A DNA stretch of 16,682 nt. Origin: Giesbergeria sp. (GTDB taxonomy: Bacteria > Pseudomonadota > Gammaproteobacteria > Burkholderiales > Burkholderiaceae_C). The stretch spans positions 1-16,682 of the forward strand of contig JAUYGP010000189.1 in assembly GCA_030690515.1 (NCBI GenBank), given 5' to 3'. How positions within the stretch are numbered: position 1 is the stretch's first letter; every line of letters begins with the position of its first letter. The notes under the pieces are model-generated. The model was given only the letters and a program-made list of their open reading frames with translations. It was not told the DNA's origin and ran no database searches. Of this stretch, positions 7,241 through 15,397 are shown in pieces. Both the position numbers and the translations under genes were made by a program.

Positions 7241-8206
7241 TCATGAAAGGCGCGTGACCCCCGGCAGCTCACAGGCATAGATGGCATTGCGTAGCGCAGC
7301 GATGGCTTCGTAACGCGTAAAGCTGCGCCGCCAGGCCAGCACCACGCGGCGCATGGGCGGTGCGCTGCCATCGCTCTCCTGGATGGGCAGGTAGCGGATA
7401 TGCGGTTCATCGCTTTTACGCCGCCGCGCCTGGCGCGAAAGGGCCTCGCGCGGCACGGCCAGGCGCGGCACCAGGGTCACGCCCATGCCTGCAGCCACCA
7501 TGTGCTTGATGGTCTCCAGCGACGAGCCCTCGAACGTCTTTCGGATGCCCTCGGCATTGCTGGCAAAGCGCGCAAACTCAGGACACACCTCCAGCACATG
7601 GTCGCGAAAACAGTGGCCAGTGCCCAGCAGTAGCATGTTCTCGCTCTTGAGTTCGGCGGCCGACACCGAGGGTTGTCCGGCCAGCGCGTGGTTGCTGGGC
7701 ACGGCCGCGAGGAACGGCTCGTCGTACAGCGGCGCCATGGCCAGGCCCGTGTCAGGAAAAGGCTCGGCCAGAATGGCACAGTCGATCTCGCCCGTGCGCA
7801 ACATCTCCAGCAGCTTGACGGTGAAGTTCTCTTGCAGCATCAGCGGCATTTGCGGCGTGCGCTTGATGGCGTGGCGCACCAGGTCGGGCAGCAGGTAGGG
7901 GCCGATGGTGTAAATGACGCCCAGCGTCAGCACGCCGGCCAGCGGGTCTTTCCCACGCTTGGCGATTTCTTTGATGGCAGCCGCCTGCTCCAGCACGCTT
8001 TGCGCCTGGCGCACGATCTCTTCGCCCAGCGGGGTCACACTGACCTCGCCTGCGCTGCGCTCGAACAGCTTGACATCCAGCTCTTCTTCCAGCTTTTTGA
8101 CCGCCACCGACAGCGTGGGCTGCGACACATAGCAGGCGTCGGCGGCACGGCCAAAGTGCTTTTCGCGCGCCACGGCAACGATGTATTTGAGTTCGGTGAG
8201 GGTCAT
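7241..8206 (-). CDS. oxyR: Hydrogen peroxide-sensing LysR-family regulator OxyR
   Basis: OxyR is a tetrameric LysR-type activator switched on when peroxide oxidises a pair of cysteines; it induces catalase, alkyl hydroperoxide reductase and dps. The 321-residue protein has an N-terminal winged HTH (MTLTELKYIVAVAREKHFGR, then YVSQPTLSVAVKKLEEEL) and a LysR substrate domain. The redox pair sits in GTGHCFRDHVLEVC as C199 and C208, the same numbers as in E. coli OxyR, and C25 of the HTH is also kept. The ATG at 8204-8206 gives the family N-terminus; the frame stays open 40 codons further but that leader is not LysR-like. The divergent c-di-GMP gene starts 113 bp away, so the two share a regulatory region. 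The basic RQARRRKSDEPH stretch near the C-terminus is a local feature. Confidence 0.95.
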   Translation of the reverse strand: MTLTELKYIVAVAREKHFGRAADACYVSQPTLSVAVKKLEEELDVKLFERSAGEVSVTPLGEEIVRQAQSVLEQAAAIKEIAKRGKDPLAGVLTLGVIYTIGPYLLPDLVRHAIKRTPQMPLMLQENFTVKLLEMLRTGEIDCAILAEPFPDTGLAMAPLYDEPFLAAVPSNHALAGQPSVSAAELKSENMLLLGTGHCFRDHVLEVCPEFARFASNAEGIRKTFEGSSLETIKHMVAAGMGVTLVPRLAVPREALSRQARRRKSDEPHIRYLPIQESDGSAPPMRRVVLAWRRSFTRYEAIAALRNAIYACELPGVTRLS

Positions 8207-8279
8207 GAGAATGGCAGTGTAAGCACCTGGCTTCCTGGCCGCCACTGTCCGGGTGCCTTGCGCGGCAGCAGGACGTGTA

Positions 8280-8310
8280 TTGAACGGCGCAGGCCCAATC
8301 CTTCTATGAT
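8280..8310 (+). promoter_or_regulatory. Possible promoter of the GGDEF-EAL gene
   Basis: TTGAAC at 8280-8285 and TATGAT at 8305-8310 (5 of 6 to the sigma70 -10) are separated by 19 bp, longer than the preferred 17. If real, transcription would begin at about 8316-8317, only 3-4 nt before the ATG at 8320, giving a leaderless mRNA; no Shine-Dalgarno sequence precedes that ATG. This is weak evidence. Confidence 0.3.
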
Positions 8311-8319
8311 GCACGAACC

Positions 8320-11088
8320 ATGGCACAGCTTGTTCCCAGATCCTTGCATCTGCGCCTGTGGGCAGTCATCGGCATGGCTTGCCTTCCAGTGTTTCTGATG
8401 GCGTTCCTGGACTACCGGGAACGGCGCCATGACGCGATCACGGGCCTTGAGAACGAAGTCAGCCGCATGCTGGTTTCCGTCCACCTGACGGAAGATGCGG
8501 CCTTGCGCAGCATGCGCCAGACCTTCCGAATCATGGCCCGGGCAGACAACCTGCAGTCGCTTAACAGTGCCGACTGCTCCGGCCTGGCGCGGCGCCTGAT
8601 GCAATCCATGGAGGATGTCGCCAATGTCGGCGCAGTCCTGCCCAATGGCGCGGTGTTCTGCAGCGCCACGCCCTGGCGCACCGAGGTGACAGTGACCGAC
8701 CGTCAATGGTTCCGCGATGCGCTGGCGGGCACTGGCATTACGGCCGGAGAAATGCTGATCGGGCGAATTACGCACAAGCCCGGCATGACGTTCGGCTATC
8801 CGGTCCGCGACGCCCAGGGTCAGCTTCGGGCCATCCTGTTCGCAGCCATTCAGATCGGCTGGTTTGACAAGATGGTGACCCAATTCAAGCTGCCGGCCGG
8901 GTGGAACGCATTTTTACTCAGCGACGCAGGCGAAGTGCTGTCCTACCACCCCAACAATGGACTGGCGCCATCGCAGCGCCGAGCACCTGAGGCCGCCCAA
9001 CGTTTTCTGGTGGCCCAGCAAGGTGGCAAGACGGTGAGCGAACTGGAGGGATTGGACGGTCTCCAGCGCATGTATGGCATTGTGTCGCCACGTTTTTCAC
9101 GTTCGCCCCTGCTGGTCGCTATCGGCGCACCCCTGGATCGCACCGTAGCCGGAATCGACCAGGGATTCTGGCTGCGCATTGCGCTGCTTGCAGGCATCGC
9201 CCTGGTATCGGTGCTGACGGCACGCTACTGTGTCTATGACCTGATCGAAGCATGGACGCACAAGATCACTGCGGCCGTCGACAGAGTTTCCCTGGGACAC
9301 CTGGAGACGCCTGTCGCACGGTACTCCCGTGTGCGTGAACTGCATGCTGTGGAGCGGGGCATCAACCACATGGCCGACGAGCTGAAGAAACGGGTCGCAG
9401 ACCTGCACCGTTTTTCCACCGTCGTGGAGCAAAGCCCGGAGAGCATTGTCATTACCGACACGCAATCCTGCATCCTGTATGTCAACGAGGCTTTTGTGCG
9501 CAACACCGGGTACACCCGAGACGAAGTGCTGGGACGCAACCCCCGCATCCTGAACGGCGGCAATACCGATCCTGCGACCTACACAGCCATGTGGTCGGCG
9601 TTGGTATCCGGGCAGGCGTGGCGCGGGGAATTCACCAATACGCGCAAAGATGGCTCCACTTATGTGGAGATGGCCATCATCGCGCCCATCGTGGATGCCG
9701 ACGGTCAGGTCACCCACTATGTAGCCACCAAGGAAGACATCACGCAGCAGAAAAAGTCGGAAGAACTGGTGCACCGGCTGGCCTACTACGATGCCCTGAC
9801 CGGCCTGCCCAACCGCACCCTGTTGCAGGACCGGTTAAAGCAGGCGCTAGGGGTCAGTGCACAGCACGGCATGCTGCTACTGGTTGACATCGACCGCTTC
9901 AAACAAATCAACGATACCTGGGGCCATGCCGCAGGCGACCTACTGCTGTGCGAGATGGCCCGGCGCATGCAGGATTGCATGGGCGCACAGCACACGGTGG
10001 CACGCCTGGGCAGCAACACGTTTGGCGCCATCGTGCAAAACATCGGCGCAGACGCTGAACAGGCCATGGCTGCTGCGCACCATCTGGCACAGCAGTTGCA
10101 CAGCACGCTGGCGGCACCCTATGAGCTGGGTGCCGCCAGGAAGATCTATGCCGCCACCAGTGCAGGCGTCACGCTGTTCAACGCGGGCAAGGCGCCCCCC
10201 GAAGTACTGCTCCAGCAGGCCGAGGTGGCGATGTACCGCGCCAAGGACGAAGGCGGAGGCAGCGCCCTGCTCTTCGACGACACGATGCAGGCCACCATGG
10301 ATGCCCGCGTGGCGATGGAGATGGGCTTGCGAGATGCCGTCGAGCACTGTGCTTTCCAGTTGTACTACCAGGTACAGGTCGATCAGGCAGGCGCCGTGGT
10401 CGGCGCTGAAGCGCTGATTCGCTGGAAAGGCGCAGACGGGAAAATCATCTCTCCCGCCGACTTCATCCCGCTGGCAGAAGAAACCGGCCTGATCCTGCCC
10501 ATGGGCCAGTGGGTGCTGGACACAGCCTGTCAGCAATTGGCCCAATGGCAACACAGCCCGGCCACCCGGCATCTGAACCTGGCCGTCAATGTGAGCGCAA
10601 GGCAGTTTCACCAGGCCGACTTTGTGGCCCTGGTGCACGAAACACTCAACCGCACGGGCATTGACCCCGGCGGTCTGAAATTGGAGTTGACCGAAAGCGC
10701 GATCCTGGGCGACATCGAAACCACCATCACCAAGATGCACCAGTTGCGCGACCTGGGGCTGCGCTTCGCTCTGGACGATTTCGGCACGGGCTACTCATCG
10801 CTGTCCTATCTGAAGCGCTTGCCCTTTGACCTACTGAAAATCGACCAATCGTTCACCCAGGACATGCTCAACGACACCGCCAGCAGCGCCATTGTTCGCG
10901 CCATTCTGGTGATGAGCGATGCGCTGGGGCTAGAGGTTGTGGCCGAGGGGGTGGAGACGGTGGCGCAGCGCGCCTTTCTGATCCAGCATGGTTGCCACTT
11001 TTGCCAGGGCTATTTGTTGGGCCGACCGGTACCCATAGGTGCGTGGGAAGCAGCCCACACCACACGCCCAGACGCGTCTATGCCTTGA
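8320..11088 (+). CDS. Membrane dCache-HAMP-PAS-GGDEF-EAL cyclic-di-GMP protein, degenerate GGDEF
   Basis: This 922-residue sensor probably breaks down cyclic-di-GMP. Order: membrane segment (about 11-30), periplasmic Cache-type sensor (about 35-280), second membrane segment (about 283-303), HAMP-like linker (about 305-360), PAS (about 365-475, VEQSPESIVITDTQ), GGDEF (about 485-650), EAL (about 665-910). The GGDEF domain keeps YYDALTGLPNR and DIDRFKQINDTWGH, but the signature is GSNTF (564-568) and there is no RxxD inhibitory site, so cyclase activity is unlikely. The EAL domain looks active: AEALIRW (E697), NVSARQF, LELTES, ALDDFGTGYSS (818-826), LLKIDQSF, EGVET, CQGYLLGRP. The degenerate GGDEF may bind GTP as a regulator, as shown for some composite proteins; that is inference. 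It lies between oxyR and recG and overlaps the recG end by 11 bp, tail to tail. Confidence 0.93.
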   Translation: MAQLVPRSLHLRLWAVIGMACLPVFLMAFLDYRERRHDAITGLENEVSRMLVSVHLTEDAALRSMRQTFRIMARADNLQSLNSADCSGLARRLMQSMEDVANVGAVLPNGAVFCSATPWRTEVTVTDRQWFRDALAGTGITAGEMLIGRITHKPGMTFGYPVRDAQGQLRAILFAAIQIGWFDKMVTQFKLPAGWNAFLLSDAGEVLSYHPNNGLAPSQRRAPEAAQRFLVAQQGGKTVSELEGLDGLQRMYGIVSPRFSRSPLLVAIGAPLDRTVAGIDQGFWLRIALLAGIALVSVLTARYCVYDLIEAWTHKITAAVDRVSLGHLETPVARYSRVRELHAVERGINHMADELKKRVADLHRFSTVVEQSPESIVITDTQSCILYVNEAFVRNTGYTRDEVLGRNPRILNGGNTDPATYTAMWSALVSGQAWRGEFTNTRKDGSTYVEMAIIAPIVDADGQVTHYVATKEDITQQKKSEELVHRLAYYDALTGLPNRTLLQDRLKQALGVSAQHGMLLLVDIDRFKQINDTWGHAAGDLLLCEMARRMQDCMGAQHTVARLGSNTFGAIVQNIGADAEQAMAAAHHLAQQLHSTLAAPYELGAARKIYAATSAGVTLFNAGKAPPEVLLQQAEVAMYRAKDEGGGSALLFDDTMQATMDARVAMEMGLRDAVEHCAFQLYYQVQVDQAGAVVGAEALIRWKGADGKIISPADFIPLAEETGLILPMGQWVLDTACQQLAQWQHSPATRHLNLAVNVSARQFHQADFVALVHETLNRTGIDPGGLKLELTESAILGDIETTITKMHQLRDLGLRFALDDFGTGYSSLSYLKRLPFDLLKIDQSFTQDMLNDTASSAIVRAILVMSDALGLEVVAEGVETVAQRAFLIQHGCHFCQGYLLGRPVPIGAWEAAHTTRPDASMP

Positions 11089-13204
11089 GGTAGTCGGCCT
11101 TACCCCCCAGCCAGCGCGCCACGTGCCGCTCGGCATGCTGGGGGTAGCGGTCAAGCATCACCGGCGCCAGCGCCCGCGCCCATTCGAGCAGGTGGGTGTC
11201 CGTTGCCAGATCGGCAAAGCGCAAGAGGGCATCGCCCGATTGGCGCGCGCCCAAAAACTCCCCCGGGCCACGGATGTCTAGGTCGCGCCGGGCAATCTCG
11301 AATCCATCGTTGGTTTCCTGCATAGCGCGCAGCCGCTCCTTGGCGGTTTGCCCCACGCGGCCACTGTCGTTGGTGGCATACAGCAACACACAGGCCGACG
11401 CGGCGGCACCGCGCCCCACGCGGCCCCGCAACTGGTGCAACTGGCTCAGGCCAAAGCGCTCGGCATGTTCGATAACCATGAGCGAGGCATTGGGCACGTC
11501 CACCCCCACTTCAATCACCGTAGTGCTGACCAGCACACCCATGCGTCCGGCGCTGAATTCGGCCATCACCGCTTTCTTTTCGGCGCTGGGCATGCGCGAG
11601 TGCAACAGGCCCACCGCCGTGCCGGGCAAAGCCTCGCTCAGATCGGCATGGGTGGCGGTGGCATTGGAGAGATCCAGTGTCTCGCTCTCCTCGATCAGTG
11701 GGCACACCCAGTACACCTGCCGCCCCGCCGCCACCTGGCTGGCAATGCGCGCGATGACCTCATCCTTGCGGCTGTCGGCAATCAGCCGCGTAACGATGGG
11801 CGTGCGCCCCGGGGGCAATTCATCAATAACCGAGACATCCAGGTCAGCGTAATAGCTCATGGCCAGGGTGCGCGGGATGGGTGTTGCGCTCATCATCAGC
11901 ATGTGCGGCTCCATGCCGTGCGCGGCCAGCTTCTGCCGCAGTGCCAGGCGCTGTGCCACCCCAAAACGGTGCTGCTCATCGATGATGGCCAGCGCCAGGT
12001 TTTTGAATTGCACCTGTTCCTGGATGACGGCATGCGTGCCCACCACCAGCGCCGCCTCGCCAGACGCCACCCGCGCCAGCATGGCAGCCCGCTCTTTCTT
12101 TTTTTGCCCGCCCACCAGCCAGGCCACGCAACGCCCCCGCGCTGCCAGCAAGGGCTCAAGCCAGCCAATCATCTTGGCAAAATGCTGTTCAGCCAAAATT
12201 TCCGTGGGAGCCATCAAGGCGCATTGCCAGCCTGCTTCGATCGCCAGGCAAGCGGCCAGGGCCGACACCACGGTTTTTCCCGATCCCACATCGCCTTGCA
12301 GCAATCGGTGCATGGGCCGGGTGCGGGCCAAATCGTGCGCGATTTCCTCGCCCACACGGTGCTGGGCAGCCGTCAGCCCAAAGGGCAGCGCAGCCAGTAG
12401 CTGCTCGTGCAGGGGTGGCATGCCCGGTGCCCCGCCACCGGACGGGATCACCGGGGCGCTGAGCTGGTCGCGCGCGCGCCGCGACTGTTGCTGCGACAAC
12501 TGCTGTGCCAGTAGCTCTTCGGCCTTCAGGCGCTGCCAAGCAGGGTGGCTGCGGTCTTCGAGCGCAGCCAGAGAAACATGCGGCGTCGGATGATGCAAAA
12601 AAATGAGCGCATCCCGCAAGCTACATAGGCGCTGGAAGGTGTTTTGACCTAAATTGCTTGTCAAAGGAAGCTCTACATCGGAGGGCAAAGTCTCGGACAA
12701 ATCCGCACGCTGCAGCCCCATCACCACCGCCCGCCGCAAATAGGGCTGGGGCAGTCCCGCCGTGGTGGGATACACCGGTGTCAAGGCGGTGGGCAGTTCA
12801 CCACCAGCCACGCGAAACGCCGGGTGCAACATCTGCCGCCCCCAGAAGCCCCCTTTGACTTCTCCCCGGATACGCAGGCGCGCGCCCACCGCCAGGGTCT
12901 TCTGGTGCGAAGGGTAGAAGCTGAAAAACCGCAGCTCACAGGTTCCGGTGCCATCGTCCACCTGCACGAGCAACTGCCTGCGCGGACGCAACTGCACCTC
13001 ACTGGCCGTGACAGTGGCTTCGACCTGCACCATGTCGCCATCGCGGGCATTGCGCAGCAGCGTGATGCGCGTTTCATCTTCATAGCGCAGTGGCAGATGC
13101 AGCGCCAAATCAATATCACGCACCAAACCGAGCTTGTGTAGCGCCTTTTGCACCGCGCCGGGCGCTGAAGGTTTTTTGGGAATGGGAAGTTTGGTGTCAG
13201 CCAT
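11078..13204 (-). CDS. recG: ATP-dependent DNA helicase RecG
   Basis: RecG is a cytoplasmic superfamily 2 translocase that reverses stalled replication forks and processes branched DNA. The 708-residue protein is full length. An N-terminal wedge/OB domain (about 1-180, with VDDGTGTCELRFFSFY) is followed by helicase lobes: QxTxAQ-like FGLTAAQHRV, Walker A GDVGSGKT (304-311), motif Ia MAPTEILAEQHF, motif II DEQHRFG (409-415), motif III MSATPIPRTLA, motif V STTVIEVGVDVPNA and motif VI QLRGRVGRG (591-599). The C-terminal TRG-type region is present. The ATG at 13202-13204 gives MADTKLPIPKK; no strong ribosome-binding site is seen. It is divergent from the HD-GYP gene (64-bp gap). oxyR would be the usual downstream neighbour, but a c-di-GMP gene lies between them here. 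Confidence 0.97.
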   Translation of the reverse strand: MADTKLPIPKKPSAPGAVQKALHKLGLVRDIDLALHLPLRYEDETRITLLRNARDGDMVQVEATVTASEVQLRPRRQLLVQVDDGTGTCELRFFSFYPSHQKTLAVGARLRIRGEVKGGFWGRQMLHPAFRVAGGELPTALTPVYPTTAGLPQPYLRRAVVMGLQRADLSETLPSDVELPLTSNLGQNTFQRLCSLRDALIFLHHPTPHVSLAALEDRSHPAWQRLKAEELLAQQLSQQQSRRARDQLSAPVIPSGGGAPGMPPLHEQLLAALPFGLTAAQHRVGEEIAHDLARTRPMHRLLQGDVGSGKTVVSALAACLAIEAGWQCALMAPTEILAEQHFAKMIGWLEPLLAARGRCVAWLVGGQKKKERAAMLARVASGEAALVVGTHAVIQEQVQFKNLALAIIDEQHRFGVAQRLALRQKLAAHGMEPHMLMMSATPIPRTLAMSYYADLDVSVIDELPPGRTPIVTRLIADSRKDEVIARIASQVAAGRQVYWVCPLIEESETLDLSNATATHADLSEALPGTAVGLLHSRMPSAEKKAVMAEFSAGRMGVLVSTTVIEVGVDVPNASLMVIEHAERFGLSQLHQLRGRVGRGAAASACVLLYATNDSGRVGQTAKERLRAMQETNDGFEIARRDLDIRGPGEFLGARQSGDALLRFADLATDTHLLEWARALAPVMLDRYPQHAERHVARWLGGKADYLKA

Positions 13205-13268
13205 CGCGAGAGAAAAAGGCTAACATGACTGCCAATTGTTACCATTTTTTTACACTTGAGTCCGGTTC

Positions 13269-14555
13269 ATGCTCAAACGCATTGATGTCGACCATCTCAC
13301 TCTGGGCATGTACCTGCAGGCGTTCTGCGGCTCGTGGATGGAGCATCCTTTCTGGCGCACCAAGTTTGTACTGACCGACCCGAAAGATCTGGACCTGATC
13401 CGGGCCACTACGATTCGCGAGGTCTGGATTGACATCACCCTGGGCAAGGACGTGGCTTCGGGAGCAACCTCCGTCTCGCGCGACGAGGTGGACGCAAGCA
13501 TTGACACCGCCCTTAGCCGCCTGGAAGAAATGCCGCCTGCGGTGGTGCAGCCCCCAGCGCCCGCCCCACCGTCCCTGCCCACCAATGACCACACGCCCAC
13601 CAGCATGCAGGTCGAGCTGCACAAGGCTGCGGCCATTTGCAGCCAGGCCAAGCAGGCCGTGGTGTCGATGTTCAGCGAAGCCCGCATGGGCAAGGCTGTG
13701 GATGCAGAAAGCGCTTCTAGCCTGGTAACGGAAATTTCCGACTCCGTCGCCCGCAACCCCGGCGCCCTGATCAGCCTGGCGCGCCTGAAGACGGCAGATG
13801 ACTACACCTACATGCACTCGGTGGCCGTCTGCGCCCTGATGGTTGCGCTGGCGCGGCAGCTGGGCCTGAGCGATGCACACACCCGCACCGCCGGCATGGC
13901 CGGATTGCTGCATGACCTGGGCAAGGCCGCCATTCCCATGTCTGTGCTGAACAAGCCAGGCAAGCTCACCGACGCCGAATTTACCGTGGTGCGAAGCCAT
14001 CCGGTAGAGGGATACCAGATGCTCAAGGAGGGCGGCAGCGTGGAAGCCGCCGTGCTCGATGCCTGCCTGCACCACCACGAAAAAATCGACGGCACAGGCT
14101 ACCCCGACAAGCTCAAGGGCGACAAGATCAGCCTGATCGCCCGAATGGCCGCCATCTGCGACGTGTACGACGCCGTCACATCAGACCGCCCCTACAAGCG
14201 CGGCTGGGACCCGTCAGAATCCATCCGCCGCATGGCCGAATGGACCAACGACCACTTCGACGCGCGCCTGTTCCAGGCTTTTGTCAAAAGCATCGGCATC
14301 TACCCGGTGGGTTCGCTGGTGCGCCTGACTTCCGGGCGCATTGGCGTGGTGACGGAGCAAGCGACCAAGTCTCTGGTAACGCCAATCGTCAAGGTTTTCT
14401 ACTCGACGAAATCTGACCTGCGCATCCTCCCCGAAGTCGTGGACCTCTCGGTGCCCCAATGCAGCGAAAAAATCGTGGCCCGCGAGGACCCCGATCGGTG
14501 GCGCTTCCCGGACCTCAGCGAACTGTGGTCTGGCATACCCGGCCAGCCTTGGTAG
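13269..14555 (+). CDS. HD-GYP cyclic-di-GMP phosphodiesterase with N-terminal DUF3391
   Basis: The 428-residue cytoplasmic protein has an N-terminal DUF3391-like region (about 1-110, LKRIDVDHLTLGMYLQ then FVLTDPKDLDLIRATTIREVWID), a proline-rich linker (88-105, PPAVVQPPAPAPPSLP) and an HD-GYP domain (about 150-345). The metal and catalytic residues look intact: H183, H215-D216 (LLHDLGK), H244, HHHEKIDGTGYP (268-279, the GYP motif) and D298 (ICDVYDAVTSDRPYK). HD-GYP enzymes hydrolyse c-di-GMP to pGpG and GMP, so activity is likely. A C-terminal region (about 345-428) follows. No membrane segment is visible. The gene is divergent from recG with 64 bp between them; the gap holds an AT-rich run but no assignable promoter. 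The tRNA-Phe terminator lies downstream. Confidence 0.93.
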   Translation: MLKRIDVDHLTLGMYLQAFCGSWMEHPFWRTKFVLTDPKDLDLIRATTIREVWIDITLGKDVASGATSVSRDEVDASIDTALSRLEEMPPAVVQPPAPAPPSLPTNDHTPTSMQVELHKAAAICSQAKQAVVSMFSEARMGKAVDAESASSLVTEISDSVARNPGALISLARLKTADDYTYMHSVAVCALMVALARQLGLSDAHTRTAGMAGLLHDLGKAAIPMSVLNKPGKLTDAEFTVVRSHPVEGYQMLKEGGSVEAAVLDACLHHHEKIDGTGYPDKLKGDKISLIARMAAICDVYDAVTSDRPYKRGWDPSESIRRMAEWTNDHFDARLFQAFVKSIGIYPVGSLVRLTSGRIGVVTEQATKSLVTPIVKVFYSTKSDLRILPEVVDLSVPQCSEKIVAREDPDRWRFPDLSELWSGIPGQPW

Positions 14556-14607
14556 CAATTTGCTCATGACCGCACGGACTCTGTCACAGAGCCCGTGTCA
14601 CAGATGC

Positions 14608-14641
14608 AAAACGCCCCAGAACCCTTTCGGGCGCTGGGGCG
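14608..14641 (-). terminator. Rho-independent terminator of the former tRNA-Phe gene
   Basis: CGCCCCAG (14612-14619) pairs with CTGGGGCG (14634-14641), with an inner CCC/GGG pair around a TTTC loop. On the minus strand the stem is followed by TTTT (14608-14611). It lies just after the tRNA-Phe CCA end and would have stopped its transcript; on the plus strand it may also act weakly on the HD-GYP mRNA, though no T-run follows there. Confidence 0.75.
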
Positions 14642-14649
14642 CTTGAATT

Positions 14650-14696
14650 TGGTGGCCTGGGACGGAATCGAACCGCCGACACAAGGATTTTCAATC
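14650..14696 (-). pseudogene. tRNA-Phe 3' fragment (island attachment site)
   Basis: Read on the minus strand, this begins GATTGAAAATCC (anticodon loop TTGAAAA, anticodon GAA = Phe), then TTGTGTC, the T arm GGCGG-TTCGATT-CCGTC, the 3' acceptor strand CCAGGCC, discriminator A and an encoded CCA. Upstream of 14696 the sequence no longer matches a tRNA: no D arm and no 5' acceptor GGCCTGG, and the 5' anticodon stem is broken. So this is the displaced 3' part of a tRNA-Phe gene, as left when a tyrosine recombinase integrates into the anticodon region. The intact or rebuilt gene should lie to the right, outside the window. Confidence 0.85.
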
Positions 14697-14738
14697 TTCA
14701 GAAAAAATAAGGCTCGGCAAGAGTTTAGCTGAACTTCA

Positions 14739-14808
14739 TTCTACAAACCGCCAAAAAGTTAGCCATTTCCCCCATCGGAGGGAAAGCGAAAATCTGTCTT
14801 TTGTAGAA
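14739..14808. repeat. Nested inverted repeat downstream of the PIN gene
   Basis: TTCTACAAA (14739-14747) and TTTGTAGAA (14800-14808) are perfect inverted arms. Between them TTTCCC (14766-14771) pairs with GGGAAA (14780-14785), with a CC/GG extension. On the minus strand a TTTTT tract (14753-14757) follows the inner stem after 8 nt, so it could end the toxin-antitoxin transcript; the wide gap makes it a poor terminator. It could equally be a recombination-site arm. Confidence 0.4.
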
Positions 14809-14821
14809 ATCCGGCAGTGTC

Positions 14822-15397
14822 TTAAATGAGATTAACGACGTCTCGGAGGTGCGCCGCCGTCTGAGGCAAGCCGCGCTTCTCGAAGAGGTCCACAAGGGCC
14901 ACGGCGGTGTACTGAGGGCGCTCCCATCGCTCACGCATTCCCTTTATCGCTGTCAACGCGATAACTCCTCGTAGCATGATCTGATTGAGAACAAATTCGT
15001 CTGGCGTTTGTAGCTCTATTCCGAAGGGATCTAGAACTTCTCTGGGGAAGTCTTTTTCGTTCCAAGTAATGATGGCATCTGCATGCCCCGTTATCGCAGC
15101 AGCCAGCACGTGACGATCGTCCGGATCAGGAAGTTCCAGCCCATCGATGAGATGCTCATATCCGTTAACCAAACAATCCGGGATGGCAGCCTCCATCGCG
15201 TCGCATGCCGCTGCAATTTGAGCGCCCATGGTGGGACGATCTCTCAACAAAGAACGCGTCCACTCAGCTTTAATATGCTCAGTCCATTTAGCGCTGTAGA
15301 GATCTGCGTGGGCGAGGCTTAACAACACATCTCGCAGGAGCGCCGGATACAACACGTTTGCATCCAGAACCGCCGTGTAACGTGCGCTGCCTGCCAC
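14822..15397 (-). CDS. PIN-domain ribonuclease toxin of a toxin-antitoxin pair
   Basis: The 191-residue protein has a PIN-like nuclease domain of the PIN_3 type. It opens RYTAVLDANVLYPALLRDVL with the first acidic residue D12, then E45, the DPDDRHVLAAA motif (D93, D94) and ITWNEKDFP with D116: the acidic metal site of PIN nucleases is complete. PIN toxins of this kind cleave RNA, often tRNA, and are held inactive by the partner; here that role is inferred. A C-terminal extension (about 125-191) is outside the core fold. The GTG start (15395-15397) directly follows the antitoxin TAA with no gap, so translation is probably coupled; GGGGAAG lies upstream within the antitoxin end. The protein is longer than minimal VapC toxins (about 130-140). 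Confidence 0.85.
   Translation of the reverse strand: MAGSARYTAVLDANVLYPALLRDVLLSLAHADLYSAKWTEHIKAEWTRSLLRDRPTMGAQIAAACDAMEAAIPDCLVNGYEHLIDGLELPDPDDRHVLAAAITGHADAIITWNEKDFPREVLDPFGIELQTPDEFVLNQIMLRGVIALTAIKGMRERWERPQYTAVALVDLFEKRGLPQTAAHLRDVVNLI

Noticed and set aside
14579..14604. TGTCACAGA direct repeat and CTCTG-TCA-CAGAG hairpin after the HD-GYP stop
   Set aside because: Short, no T-run, and no clear role; likely chance or part of a weak terminator.
14650..14730. A complete tRNA-Phe gene
   Set aside because: The T arm, anticodon loop and CCA are present, but no D arm or 5' acceptor strand can be found upstream.
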